From Paeniglutamicibacter cryotolerans (GTDB taxonomy: Bacteria; Actinomycetota; Actinomycetes; Actinomycetales; Micrococcaceae): a stretch of DNA of 64,000 bases. The position numbers and the translations under genes were made by a program. Positions 8,922 to 17,281 of this stretch are shown piece after piece. The number at the start of each line of letters is the position of its first letter. Position 1 is the stretch's first letter. Where the stretch lies: the NCBI RefSeq assembly GCF_014190875.1, contig NZ_JACHVS010000001.1:1550001-1614000 (forward strand). Reading direction: 5' to 3'. The notes beneath the pieces are model-generated. The model had not been told where the DNA came from, did no database searches, and saw only the letters and a program-made list of their open reading frames with translations.

Positions 8922-9829
8922 ACAAGAAGTCCAACGAGGTGACCGTCGATCGGACGGCGCCCCTGGACGCTGTCAAGAAGCCGCCGCGACCAGTCAGGGA
9001 GCCGCGTCGGCCGCGTCTTTCGGAGCGTGGTCCGGACGCTTATCCGGAACTGCATGCGCCCACCAGGGCGCGCCGCGACGGCAAGGCCGCGCGGACACTG
9101 GTCTTCCTCCATGGAGGAAACCTGGCGAACTGGAGCTGGGATCCGCAGGTGAAGGCCTTTGCCGACTACGAGGTGCTCACCCCGCACCTGCCCGGCTTTG
9201 GTGCCCGGTCCGATGAAAACTGGGCCGGCCTCGACAGCGCCGCCGACGATGTCGCTGCCTTCATCGCCGACGAGGTCGAATCCGGTGGCGTGCACTTGGT
9301 CGGCATTTCCCTCGGTGGGTTGGTCGCATTGCGCGTCCTGGCCAGGCATCCGGAACTGGTCTCCTCGGTCGTGCTCTCCGGGGTTGCGGCCATGGGCGTT
9401 GACAGCACCACGCGGGCCCTGGGGCGGATGCAGGTCAACCTCTGGGGCAGGGAATGGTTCTGGCGTTTCCAGGCAGGCTCCTACGGCATGGCCCACGATG
9501 GCCGTCAACTGTTTGCCGACCACGGGGCGCGTATCCGTCCGGAGAACGCACGAGACATCATGAGCGAGGTCCATGCCGGAGGCGTGCCCGAGAGCCTCGG
9601 TGACTACGCCGGCCCGGCGCTGGTGCTGGCTGGCGCGAAGGAGCCCTCCGTGGTGGCCCGTTCCTTCCCGTTGATCGGCGGCGCCTTGCCCCAGTCCGAG
9701 TTCCGGGTGGTCCCGGGCAGGCACCACCAGTGGAACATCGAGGATCCGATCCTCTTTAACGCCACGGTGCGCGCCTGGGTTGAGAAGGGCGACATTCACC
9801 AGCGGCTGCGGCCTCTGCCGGCCAAGTAG
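8918..9829 (+). CDS. Alpha/beta hydrolase (PadR-linked)
   Basis: The 303-residue protein has a basic, proline-rich N-terminal stretch of about 55 residues, then the hydrolase fold: FLHGGNLANWSW (oxyanion region), GISLGG (nucleophile serine, a variant of GHSxG) and the catalytic His in GRHHQWN near the C-terminus. Co-translation with the PadR gene suggests inducible use against a specific compound or in detoxification. The substrate is unknown. Confidence 0.85.
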   Translation: MNKKSNEVTVDRTAPLDAVKKPPRPVREPRRPRLSERGPDAYPELHAPTRARRDGKAARTLVFLHGGNLANWSWDPQVKAFADYEVLTPHLPGFGARSDENWAGLDSAADDVAAFIADEVESGGVHLVGISLGGLVALRVLARHPELVSSVVLSGVAAMGVDSTTRALGRMQVNLWGREWFWRFQAGSYGMAHDGRQLFADHGARIRPENARDIMSEVHAGGVPESLGDYAGPALVLAGAKEPSVVARSFPLIGGALPQSEFRVVPGRHHQWNIEDPILFNATVRAWVEKGDIHQRLRPLPAK

Positions 9830-9850
9830 AACAGCGCGAAGCGCGCGTTA

Positions 9851-9894
9851 AGTAGGCGATGACCGCACCCCCCCAGGTGCGGTCATCGCCTACT
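9851..9894. terminator. Bidirectional terminator between the hydrolase and hmp
   Basis: A 19-bp perfect stem (9851-9869 with 9876-9894) with a C-rich 6-nt loop and a TTTT tail on the plus strand separates two convergent genes. Confidence 0.85.
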
Positions 9895-9911
9895 TTTCTG
9901 GCCTGCCCCGG

Positions 9912-11093
9912 TTAGGCGGCAAGCCACAGGTCGGGGCCGAACACTTCGTAGTGAATCGAGGTTGCCGGGATGCCGGCATCGATGGCCTGTGAGCGTATGG
10001 CTCGCATGAACGGAAGCGGCCCGCAGAGGTAGAGCTTGGCGTCGACCGGCAGTTCAAGGCCCGCGAGGTTCATGAAGCCGGCAGTGGCTTCGGTTCCCGC
10101 GTCCTTGTTTTCGAGGTCCTCGAGCCAGAGCCTGATCTCGGCGTTGGGTAGTGCGGCGACCGATTCGAGCATCTGGTACTTCAGCGCCCAGTTGGCTTCC
10201 TGCTGCTCGGCATGGAGGACCAGTACCTCCCGCTCGGAGCCGGCTGCGACCAGATTTGCCAGTGCGGAGGCGCTGGGGGTGCAACCGATGCCGGCGGTGG
10301 CAATCACGATCGGTGCGCCGACGGTATCGATGACCAGGTCGCCGTAGGGGTTGGAAAGTTCGATGACATCGCCGACCTGCAGGCTCTGGTGCATGAAAGG
10401 GGAGACCTCGCCGCCGCTGTCGATCTTGGTCGTGATCACACGCTCGGTGGTGGAGGTAACGTTGTCGCTCAAAGTGTACTGGCGGCACTGGCGAACACCG
10501 TCGGTGAGCTTGACTCGCACCGAGACGAACTGTCCTGGGGCGGCGACTGTTGCCGGGGTCTCGTCTGCCGGGGCGAAGCGGAATGTCACTGAATCCGTGC
10601 CCGCTTCTTCCTTGGAAGTCAGGGTCCAGGGGGTCCAGATCTTGTCGTTGGCCTGCTGGGCGTAGAGTCCCTTTTCGAGCTTGACCAGCGCGTCGGCCAT
10701 CAACCAGTAGACCTCGGTCCAGGCCTCGGCCACCTCGGCGGTGACTGCATCGCCCAGGTCTTCGACGATGGCGGCAAAGAGGTGTTCGTAGACGATCGGG
10801 TACTGCTCTTCGACGATGCCCAACGAGGTGTGCTTGTGGGCGATGCGGGCGAGTACCGCTTCGGGAAGCGTGCCCGGGTTGTTGACCAGGTGGGTGGCGA
10901 AGGCGGCGATGGAGCCGGCCAACGCCTGCTGCTGCGTGCCGTTCTTCTGGTTGGAGCGGCTGAACAGTCCGTCAAGGAGTTCCGGGTGTGCGGTGAATAA
11001 CCGGTTGTAGAAGATCGGGGTGATCTCTCCGATACGCGAACCGATCAATGGAAGCGTTGCCTCGATGACGGGGCGAGATTTGTTCGACAGCAT
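9912..11093 (-). CDS. hmp: Flavohaemoglobin, nitric oxide dioxygenase
   Basis: The enzyme oxidises NO to nitrate with O2 and NAD(P)H in the cytoplasm. The 393 residues comprise a globin domain (about 1-140, with the proximal-His region RIAHKHTSLGI), an FAD domain (about 150-260, CRQYTLSD for FAD binding) and an NAD domain (GIGCTP near residue 275 and LYLCGPLPFM near the end). The ATG has AAGGAG about 10 bp upstream. An NsrR-like box lies 27 bp before the start, and the nsrR-like gene is directly upstream in the same direction, so this is an NO-responsive unit. Confidence 0.96.
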   Translation of the reverse strand: MLSNKSRPVIEATLPLIGSRIGEITPIFYNRLFTAHPELLDGLFSRSNQKNGTQQQALAGSIAAFATHLVNNPGTLPEAVLARIAHKHTSLGIVEEQYPIVYEHLFAAIVEDLGDAVTAEVAEAWTEVYWLMADALVKLEKGLYAQQANDKIWTPWTLTSKEEAGTDSVTFRFAPADETPATVAAPGQFVSVRVKLTDGVRQCRQYTLSDNVTSTTERVITTKIDSGGEVSPFMHQSLQVGDVIELSNPYGDLVIDTVGAPIVIATAGIGCTPSASALANLVAAGSEREVLVLHAEQQEANWALKYQMLESVAALPNAEIRLWLEDLENKDAGTEATAGFMNLAGLELPVDAKLYLCGPLPFMRAIRSQAIDAGIPATSIHYEVFGPDLWLAA

Positions 11094-11119
11094 CGTTGGT
11101 ACTCCTTGGCGTTCAGCGT

Positions 11120-11142
11120 ATCTTGTATTTGAGATGCAAGAT
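11120..11142. promoter_or_regulatory. NsrR binding site before hmp
   Basis: The 23-bp near-palindrome has arms ATCTTGTATTT and AGATGCAAGAT around a central G. Its core TGTATTTGAGATGCA matches the NsrR core TGYATTTNAAATRCA at all but one position. Location between nsrR and hmp supports NO-sensitive repression. Confidence 0.75.
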
Positions 11143-11154
11143 TTGATATCTCTT

Positions 11155-11171
11155 TTCTACAGTATGTAGAA
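11155..11171. promoter_or_regulatory. Second palindrome in the hmp promoter region
   Basis: TTCTACA-GTA-TGTAGAA is a perfect 7+7 inverted repeat, 13 bp upstream of the NsrR box. It may bind a further regulator or be part of the promoter. Confidence 0.35.
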
Positions 11172-11223
11172 CCCGTTTTGCAATTTGGCAGGTCCTGCGA
11201 CGCCTCGGGAGGCTGCCTTGTCG

Positions 11224-11661
11224 TTAGCTGAAGAGGGGGAAGGGCAGGCGAACAAGAGCGGGATTGCTGGTCAGCTCACGCACTGTGAGGGGGTCGAGTT
11301 CAGCATAAAATGCCTGGCGAGCGCGGGAAAGCGCCGAGCGCAGCCGGCAGCCTGCAAGCAAGGGGCAGGATCGCCCGTCGGCTGTGACGCAATCGACGAG
11401 GTCTTGGTGCCCATCGAGTCGACGCAATAGGGCTCCGACGCTCAAATCAAGACCGGCCTCGGTGATGCGCGAGCCGCCCAAGCGGCCGCGGGTCACCTCC
11501 AGTGCCCCTGCATTGCGTAGGTCGAGCACAGCCTTGCTGACGTGGTTGTAGGGGATATCGATTTGCTCGGCAATCTCCCGGGTGGTCAGCTGCGTTTCGA
11601 CCCGGGAGCCCAGCAGCATGAGCGTGCGAAGACACACGTCGGCAAAGGCATTGAGTTTCAC
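11224..11661 (-). CDS. nsrR: Rrf2 family regulator, NsrR-like
   Basis: The protein has the Rrf2 winged-helix start (KLNAFADVCLRTLMLL, then TTREIAEQIDIPYNHVSKAVLDL). A three-cysteine cluster, CVTADGRSCPLLAGC, matches the iron-sulfur ligand region of NsrR/IscR-type sensors. NsrR senses nitric oxide through its cluster and represses hmp. I start at the GTG at 11659-11661 because it begins directly at the conserved KLN motif and gives the usual 145 residues; an upstream ATG (11718) would add 19 unrelated residues. hmp follows 130 bp downstream. Confidence 0.88.
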   Translation of the reverse strand: MKLNAFADVCLRTLMLLGSRVETQLTTREIAEQIDIPYNHVSKAVLDLRNAGALEVTRGRLGGSRITEAGLDLSVGALLRRLDGHQDLVDCVTADGRSCPLLAGCRLRSALSRARQAFYAELDPLTVRELTSNPALVRLPFPLFS

Positions 11662-11716
11662 GGCTACATTCTCGCAGGTGATTCCGGGAGCTTCCCGGGT
11701 TCGTAGTGCAAACAAC

Positions 11717-11754
11717 AAGGGTACGGTCCCGCCAGAAGGTGGAACCGCACCCTT
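11717..11754 (-). terminator. Terminator of the manB-hypothetical operon
   Basis: An 11-bp stem with one G-T pair (11717-11727 with 11744-11754) followed on the minus strand by a T-rich tail (TTGTTGTTT), 21 bp after the stop of the 11776 gene. Confidence 0.75.
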
Positions 11755-11775
11755 AGGTGTCTGGTGTGGAGCGGG

Positions 11776-12276
11776 TCAGGAGGCCCAGACCTGCAGGTCG
11801 CCGGCCTCGGCCTCGGGGTCCCCGAAGCTCCATTCCCCGTCTTCGTCAACGGGCGCCGCGTAGGTCTGGACCACGGCGACGGCACTGCCGAGGCTGTGCT
11901 CAGCCATGGCGTGGATGGCGTCGCTGTCCTCCTCCAGGAGGGTCACATCGGAGACGAATGCTATTGCGACGAGCTGGTCGCGCTGTCCGGTGAGCAGTTC
12001 GACCAGCTCGGTCATCATGACCTCGGTGTCGATGTCCGCCTCCGGATCCTCCTCGTCCTCGGTCGGCTGGATGGCCAGCAGGCGCAGCTCGCCGTCGATG
12101 GATTCCCCGCTGGCCGGCTCCAGACCGATGGCGAAGGGCAGGAACACGCCCTGGCCCTCGAGCTGTTCGCGGGCGACGCCCAGGGCGGTGCCCAGGACGC
12201 GGTTCAGGTCGGTCTGGCTCTGGTCGTCCAGCTCGGCGACGCGGTTTTCCTGCGGAGTGGTGGATTCGGTGCTCAT
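11776..12276 (-). CDS. Conserved hypothetical acidic protein
   Basis: I do not recognise a named family. The 166-residue protein is strongly acidic, with no signal peptide or membrane segment. A central hydrophobic beta-rich region (GQGVFLPFAIGLEP, LRLLAIQP, QLVAIAFVSDVTLL, SAVAVVQTYAAPV) suggests a small alpha/beta domain of about 120 residues. It overlaps the end of the phosphomannomutase gene by 4 bp, so it is co-translated with it. Confidence 0.75.
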   Translation of the reverse strand: MSTESTTPQENRVAELDDQSQTDLNRVLGTALGVAREQLEGQGVFLPFAIGLEPASGESIDGELRLLAIQPTEDEEDPEADIDTEVMMTELVELLTGQRDQLVAIAFVSDVTLLEEDSDAIHAMAEHSLGSAVAVVQTYAAPVDEDGEWSFGDPEAEAGDLQVWAS

Positions 12277-13754
12277 GCGTTTCTCCTGACGATCTCCAGG
12301 ACCCCGTCACGGACGAGCTCCATGGTCTTGCTGTCGATGGCTTCCCCGTTGAAACGGAGGAATGGTTCGGTGTTTGACGGACGCAGGTTGAACCAGAACG
12401 AGCCGTCCGCCGCGCAGACGGTGGTTCCGTCCATGGTGGACACCACGGTGCCACGTCCGGCGAGATCCCGGTGGCACGCGTCGCAGACGACTCCGGTGCC
12501 CTCGGCGTTGTCCCCGTGGCCGTTGGCGAATTCCTCCAGCACCGCTGCAACGGCCCCGGTCTTGTCCTCGACGGTCGAATTGATTTCACCGGAGGAGACA
12601 TAGGGCTCGTACTCCTCGGCCAGCGCGCTCAGCGCCGTGTCCTGTTCGCCCAGTGCGGCCAGGACGTGCATCGCGGCCAGCATGCCGGTATCCGCGTTGT
12701 AGAAGTCGCGGAAGTAGTAGTGCGCCGAGTGCTCGCCGCCGAAGACGGCTCCCTCTTTGGCCATGACGGCCTTGATGAAGGAGTGTCCGACGCGGGTGAC
12801 CACTGCGCGGCCCCCGTCGTGCTCGACCAGTTCGGGAACTGCGCGGGAAGTGATCAGGTTGTGGATGATCACCGGGGTTTGTTCGCCCAGCGCCTTGGCG
12901 CGGGCAATTTCTCGCCGGGCCACCAGGGCGGTGATGGCCGAGGGCGAGACCGGGTTGCCGAGCTCGTCGATGACGAAGCAGCGGTCGGCGTCGCCGTCGA
13001 AGGCCAGCCCGATGTCGGCGCCGTGTTCGATGACGGCTTCCTGCAGGTCGCGCAGGTTTTCCGGCTCCAGCGGGTTGGCCGGGTGGTTCGGGAAGGTGCC
13101 GTCCAGTTCGAAGTACACCTCGACGATGTCCAGCGGCAGGCCCTGGAGCAGTTGATCCCCGAGCACGGCGGGGGTAGTGAGGCCGGCCATGCCATTGCCC
13201 GCGTCGACGACGACCTTCAGCGGGCGGATGCCGCTCAGGTCAACCAGCGAGCGCAGGTAGCGGGCATAGCCCTCGAGCACGTCCAGCGCCGTGGTTTCCC
13301 CCTGCGGGCCATCGCCGGAGACCGGCAGGCCCTCGTCGAGGTAAATCTGGGCCAGGTCACGGATCTCGTACAACCCGGTATCCGAGGACACGGGCACGGC
13401 CCCGGCCTGGGCCATCTTGATGCCGTTGTAGGCGGCCGGGTTGTGGCTGGCGGTGAACACCACTCCGGCGGCCTCCATCGAGCCGCACGCGTAGTAGAGC
13501 TCGTCGGTGGAAATCAGCCCCAGCATCACCGGGTTGGCGCCACGGTAGGCGGCACCCCGGGCAAACGCCGCGGCGAACTCCGGAGAGGAGGGGCGCATGT
13601 CGCCGCCGACCAGCACCGTTTGGCCGGACAGCTTCAGGACATCGGCAAATGCCGCCCCGATCGCCTCGACCGCCTCGGCGGTGATGGTTTCGCCGACGAT
13701 GCCGCGGACGTCGTAGGCCTTAAAGGACGCGGAAAGATCAATCTCTTCAGTCAC
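12273..13754 (-). CDS. manB: Phosphomannomutase/phosphoglucomutase
   Basis: The enzyme interconverts hexose 6- and 1-phosphates for sugar-nucleotide synthesis (GDP-mannose, cell-envelope glycans). All four family motifs are present: the phosphoserine loop TASHNP, the metal loop DGDADR, the sugar-binding GEHSAH and the phosphate-binding SNTEP. Length is 493 residues. Unusually, the stretch before the last domain contains an insert with CDAC at residues 424-427 and another Cys about 20 residues later. It is the first gene of a two-gene unit, divergent from recQ. Confidence 0.95.
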   Translation of the reverse strand: MTEEIDLSASFKAYDVRGIVGETITAEAVEAIGAAFADVLKLSGQTVLVGGDMRPSSPEFAAAFARGAAYRGANPVMLGLISTDELYYACGSMEAAGVVFTASHNPAAYNGIKMAQAGAVPVSSDTGLYEIRDLAQIYLDEGLPVSGDGPQGETTALDVLEGYARYLRSLVDLSGIRPLKVVVDAGNGMAGLTTPAVLGDQLLQGLPLDIVEVYFELDGTFPNHPANPLEPENLRDLQEAVIEHGADIGLAFDGDADRCFVIDELGNPVSPSAITALVARREIARAKALGEQTPVIIHNLITSRAVPELVEHDGGRAVVTRVGHSFIKAVMAKEGAVFGGEHSAHYYFRDFYNADTGMLAAMHVLAALGEQDTALSALAEEYEPYVSSGEINSTVEDKTGAVAAVLEEFANGHGDNAEGTGVVCDACHRDLAGRGTVVSTMDGTTVCAADGSFWFNLRPSNTEPFLRFNGEAIDSKTMELVRDGVLEIVRRNA

Positions 13755-13795
13755 GCCTCCGAGCTTAGCCGCTCCGGGCCCGATCCGGGGGTAGC

Positions 13796-13823
13796 GCCGG
13801 AGGTGAGGACGTTCACCTCCGGC
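13796..13823. repeat. Inverted repeat between manB and recQ
   Basis: An 11-bp perfect stem (GCCGGAGGTGA / TCACCTCCGGC) with a 6-nt loop lies in the 99-bp gap between two divergent genes, 30 bp before the recQ start. Both genes run away from it, so it is not an ordinary terminator; a regulatory site or 5'-leader hairpin is possible. Confidence 0.6.
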
Positions 13824-13853
13824 ATTGGCGGTGATCCCTGAAATACTGGTCCC

Positions 13854-15983
13854 ATGGATGAGATGAACGGCGGCGGCCTGCGCGCCCAGGCAACAACGGT
13901 TCTACGCCGGCTGGTGGGGCGCGATGACGCGGAGTTCCACGACGGACAGTACGAGGCGATCGAGGCCCTGGTCGAGGGCGGGCGACGGGCCCTGGTGGTC
14001 CAGCGCACCGGTTGGGGCAAGTCCGCCGTCTACTTCGTGGCCAGCCTGCTGCTGCGTTCGCGCGGTGCCGGCCCCACGCTGATCGTCAGCCCGCTGCTGG
14101 CGCTGATGCGCGATCAGGTGGCGGCGGCCGAACGGGCCGGGGTGCGCGCCGAGGCGATCAACTCGGCCAACGCCGTGCAATGGGGCGAGGTCATCGCCAA
14201 GCTGGAGGCCGATGAGGTCGACGTGTTGCTGGTTTCCCCCGAACGCCTGAACAACCCTGCCTTCCGTGAGCAGCAGCTGCCCGAACTGATCAAGCGGATG
14301 GGTCTGCTGGTGATCGACGAGGCCCACTGCATCTCCGACTGGGGGCACGACTTCCGCCCCGACTACCGCCGGATCAAGGACCTGATCATGGCCCTTCCCG
14401 ACGCGGTCCCCGTGTTGGCCACCACGGCAACGGCCAATGCACGCGTCGTGGCGGACGTGCAGGAGCAGCTGGCAGCCGGCGGCGCCGAGGTCTTCACGCT
14501 GCGGGGTCCGCTGGCCCGCAAGTCGCTGCGCCTGGGCGTGCTGCGACTCCCGGGCCCGCGCGCGCAGCTCGGCTGGCTGCTCACCCACCTGGGCGATCTG
14601 CCCGGCAGTGGCATCATTTACACGCTCACCGTCTCGGCCGCTGAGGATATCGCCCGGTTGCTGCGCGAGGCCGGACACAACGTGCTGGCCTACACCGGCC
14701 GTACCGACACCGAGGAACGCGCACGGGCCGAGCAGGCGTTGAAGGGAAACGAGGTCAAGGCGCTGATCGCCACCAGCGCGCTGGGCATGGGCTTCGACAA
14801 GCCGGACCTCGGCTTCGTCGTCCACGTCGGAGCTCCCAGCTCGCCCGTGGCCTACTACCAGCAGGTCGGCCGCGCCGGTCGTGGCACCGACAACGCGGAC
14901 GTGCTGCTGCTTCCCGGAACCGAGGACCGGGAAATCTGGCGCTATTTCGCCACCAGTTCGATGCCCGATGCCGAACGGGCCCTAGCGGTACTCGGCGAGC
15001 TGGAGGCTGCCGGGACGGCCGTCTCGGTCCCGGCGCTCGAGGCCCGGGTCAATGTGCGCCGCTCCCCGCTGGAACTGTTGCTCAAGGTGCTCGCCGTGGA
15101 CGGGGCGGTCGAACGCGTGCAGGGCGGCTGGATCCGCACCAACGAGCCCTGGTCCTACGATGCCCGGCGTTACGCCCGCGTCGCGGCGGCGCGCGTCGCC
15201 GAGCAGGACTCCATGATCGAGTATGAAACCACAGCCGGCTGCCGGATGGAGTTCCTGTCCCGGGCACTGGATGACCCGGACGCCGCACCCTGCGGCCGAT
15301 GTGACAACTGCGCCGGTCCCTGGTTCGCTGCCTCCATCGACGACGGCGCGGCGAGCAGCGCCCAAGCGGCGCTGGGCCGGGTCGGCGTGGAACTCGAACC
15401 GCGGCTGATGTGGCCCGGCGGCATGGACCGGCTCGGGGTCCCGCTGAAGGGAAAGCTGAAACCCGAACAGCAGGCCACCACAGGACGGGCGCTGGCAAGA
15501 CTCACCGACCTGGGCTGGGGCGGACGGCTACGCACGCTGCTCTCGGAAAACGGCGGCGAGCCCGATGCGCCGATCGAACAGGGAATGCTGCAGGCCTGCG
15601 TGCAGGTGCTGGCCAACTGGGGCTGGTCCGAACGCCCGGTGGCAGTCGTCTCGATGCCCTCGCGCTCCCGCCCGGCGCTGGTCTCCTCCTTTGCCCGGGG
15701 CATTGCCGAGATCGGCCGTCTGCCCTACTTGGGCGAGCTGGCCTATGGGAACGGAGGACCGCGCGGTGAATCGGGCGGAAACAGCGCCTTCCGCTTGGCC
15801 GCCGTCTGGGGCCAGCTCCAGGTCCCGGCGGAGATGGCCCAGCAGCTGGCCGGGGCACCGGGACCGGTGCTGCTGATCGATGACCGGGTGGATAGCCGCT
15901 GGACCGCCACCGAGGCGGCCCGTGTGCTGCGCGAAGCGGGCGCGCCCGGCGTGCTGCCGTTCGTGCTGGCCATCGCCGGCTGA
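13854..15983 (+). CDS. RecQ family ATP-dependent DNA helicase
   Basis: The 709-residue protein is a superfamily 2 helicase: Walker A TGWGKSAVY near residue 59, motif Ia SPLLALMRDQ, motif II DEAH in VIDEAHCISDWGHDFRPDY (a RecQ hallmark), motif III ATTATAN and motif VI QQVGRAGR. A zinc-binding Cys set (CRMEF... CGRCDNC) follows in the RecQ-C region. The long C-terminal part (about residues 500-709) has no HRDC domain I can recognise and may bind a partner. The role is DNA repair or recombination. Walker A has Trp where RecQ usually has Ala or Gly. Confidence 0.92.
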   Translation: MDEMNGGGLRAQATTVLRRLVGRDDAEFHDGQYEAIEALVEGGRRALVVQRTGWGKSAVYFVASLLLRSRGAGPTLIVSPLLALMRDQVAAAERAGVRAEAINSANAVQWGEVIAKLEADEVDVLLVSPERLNNPAFREQQLPELIKRMGLLVIDEAHCISDWGHDFRPDYRRIKDLIMALPDAVPVLATTATANARVVADVQEQLAAGGAEVFTLRGPLARKSLRLGVLRLPGPRAQLGWLLTHLGDLPGSGIIYTLTVSAAEDIARLLREAGHNVLAYTGRTDTEERARAEQALKGNEVKALIATSALGMGFDKPDLGFVVHVGAPSSPVAYYQQVGRAGRGTDNADVLLLPGTEDREIWRYFATSSMPDAERALAVLGELEAAGTAVSVPALEARVNVRRSPLELLLKVLAVDGAVERVQGGWIRTNEPWSYDARRYARVAAARVAEQDSMIEYETTAGCRMEFLSRALDDPDAAPCGRCDNCAGPWFAASIDDGAASSAQAALGRVGVELEPRLMWPGGMDRLGVPLKGKLKPEQQATTGRALARLTDLGWGGRLRTLLSENGGEPDAPIEQGMLQACVQVLANWGWSERPVAVVSMPSRSRPALVSSFARGIAEIGRLPYLGELAYGNGGPRGESGGNSAFRLAAVWGQLQVPAEMAQQLAGAPGPVLLIDDRVDSRWTATEAARVLREAGAPGVLPFVLAIAG

Positions 15984-16048
15984 GCCCGAGGCGTTTCCCG
16001 GCGGCGAGGATATCGGCGCCGGGGCCCGCTGGCCGTAGGATCGTCGGT

Positions 16049-16978
16049 ATGGAACTTGCGCTCTGGATACTGCTGCCGTTGCTGATCATCGGGCTTGTCG
16101 TTGTCGGCATGAAACGACTGCGTGCCCGGAACTCGGCCGACGTGGCGGCGGCTATTTCGGCAGATGCCGCCCGTGCGGCCAGCTCGAGGCTCTCCGGGGA
16201 CGAACACCGCGAGGTCTACCGGGCCCTGGCCCAAGGCAACTTCATGGCCGGGGTCCAGGCCTACCGCGCCGCCACCGGCGACGGGATCAAGAGCTGCATC
16301 ATCGCCGTACGCAGCATGGAACACTACCCGCAGGCCTTCACTTCCGACCTGGAGCCCGAATCAGACCCGATCTCCGAGGCACTGGCCCGCGAGCGCGCGC
16401 ACGATGCCGCAGGGGTTGCGCCGGTCGAGGCGCCCGCCGCCGAACGTGAGTCATCGGACCTCGAATCACCGGAGTCGTCAGAGGCCTTTGTCATCCCCAA
16501 CGACTGGACCGAATCCTTCGGCAGCGATGCCGAACGGACCTCGACCTCGTTCAAGGTCTCGTACCTGCTCGATGGCGAAGCGCGCGAGTTCGGCAGCGAG
16601 GACCTTCCCCCGGCAGAACACGACCAGTTCCTGTCGCTGGTGCGCGATGGCGACCTGGACGGGGCCGGTGCGCTGATTGCCAAGTACTCCGGCCTGGACG
16701 CCGCCGAGATCCGTAAGATGCTCGAGGTCTCCCCGCTGAACGGGAACGTGGCGAACCCGGGCGCCAACATTTCGGACTTCAGCTTCGACGGCGACGGACC
16801 CGACGGTGCCGTGCGCTTCAGCGTGGGCGACCTGCCCGAGCCCGAACGCGGCCGCTTCCTCGAGCACCTGCGCATGGGGCGGGTCGATGAGGCCACGGCC
16901 ATCGTCGCCCGGCACACGGGTCTTCCGGAGGACATGATCCGCACGCTGCTCACGGCGTTCGACGACGGCACGGACTGA
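16049..16978 (+). CDS. Membrane-anchored protein with three helical repeats, unknown function
   Basis: I do not recognise the family. Residues 3-21 form one N-terminal membrane helix followed by a basic cytoplasmic side (KRLRAR). Three related segments of about 37 residues follow at 55-90, 191-227 and 268-304. They share a pattern of two helices with a central G-(N/D/R)-hydrophobic turn and a late TG/SG turn (LAQGNFMAGV, VRDGDLDGAG, LRMGRVDEAT; then ATGDGIKSCI, YSGLDAAEIR, HTGLPEDMIR). The 90-180 linker is acidic and low in complexity. A strong terminator follows. Confidence 0.8.
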   Translation: MELALWILLPLLIIGLVVVGMKRLRARNSADVAAAISADAARAASSRLSGDEHREVYRALAQGNFMAGVQAYRAATGDGIKSCIIAVRSMEHYPQAFTSDLEPESDPISEALARERAHDAAGVAPVEAPAAERESSDLESPESSEAFVIPNDWTESFGSDAERTSTSFKVSYLLDGEAREFGSEDLPPAEHDQFLSLVRDGDLDGAGALIAKYSGLDAAEIRKMLEVSPLNGNVANPGANISDFSFDGDGPDGAVRFSVGDLPEPERGRFLEHLRMGRVDEATAIVARHTGLPEDMIRTLLTAFDDGTD

Positions 16979-17003
16979 TCAGGCGGCCATCCGGCCGAAC
17001 GCC

Positions 17004-17048
17004 GATGCCCCGCCGGGCCCTGGAAATCAGGATGTTCGGTGGGGCATC
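17004..17048 (+). terminator. Terminator after the repeat protein gene
   Basis: An 11-bp stem with one mismatch or wobble at the inner end (17004-17014 with 17038-17048), followed by GTTGTTTT. Confidence 0.75.
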
Positions 17049-17090
17049 GTTGTTTTCGGCTCGGTGCGTGGGGCCCGGAAAAGGGCACAA

Positions 17091-17118
17091 AAAATGCCCC
17101 GGTAACCCGGAGCATTTT
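17091..17118 (-). terminator. Terminator of tRNA-Ser (GCT)
   Basis: The hairpin AAAATGC...GCATTTT with a CCGG-paired centre lies 3 bp beyond the tRNA 3' end and gives a run of six T on the minus strand. Confidence 0.8.
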
Positions 17119-17121
17119 CAG

Positions 17122-17210
17122 CGGACACGGGGAGATTTGAACTCCCGGTCGAGTTTAACCCCGACACTTCATTAGCAGTGAAGCCCATTCGGCCGCTCTG
17201 GCACGTGTCC
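17122..17210 (-). tRNA. tRNA-Ser (GCT)
   Basis: An 89-nt class II tRNA with acceptor stem GGACACG/CGTGTCC, anticodon stem CTTCA/TGAAG with loop CTGCTAA (anticodon GCT), a long variable arm and T loop GTTCAAATC. The discriminator is G and CCA is not encoded. Confidence 0.97.
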
Positions 17211-17281
17211 AATTGCTGTAACCAGCTCCCCTAGACTACCCAACGATGGCGTTCCATTCAAAACGGGACACGGTTGAGGTT

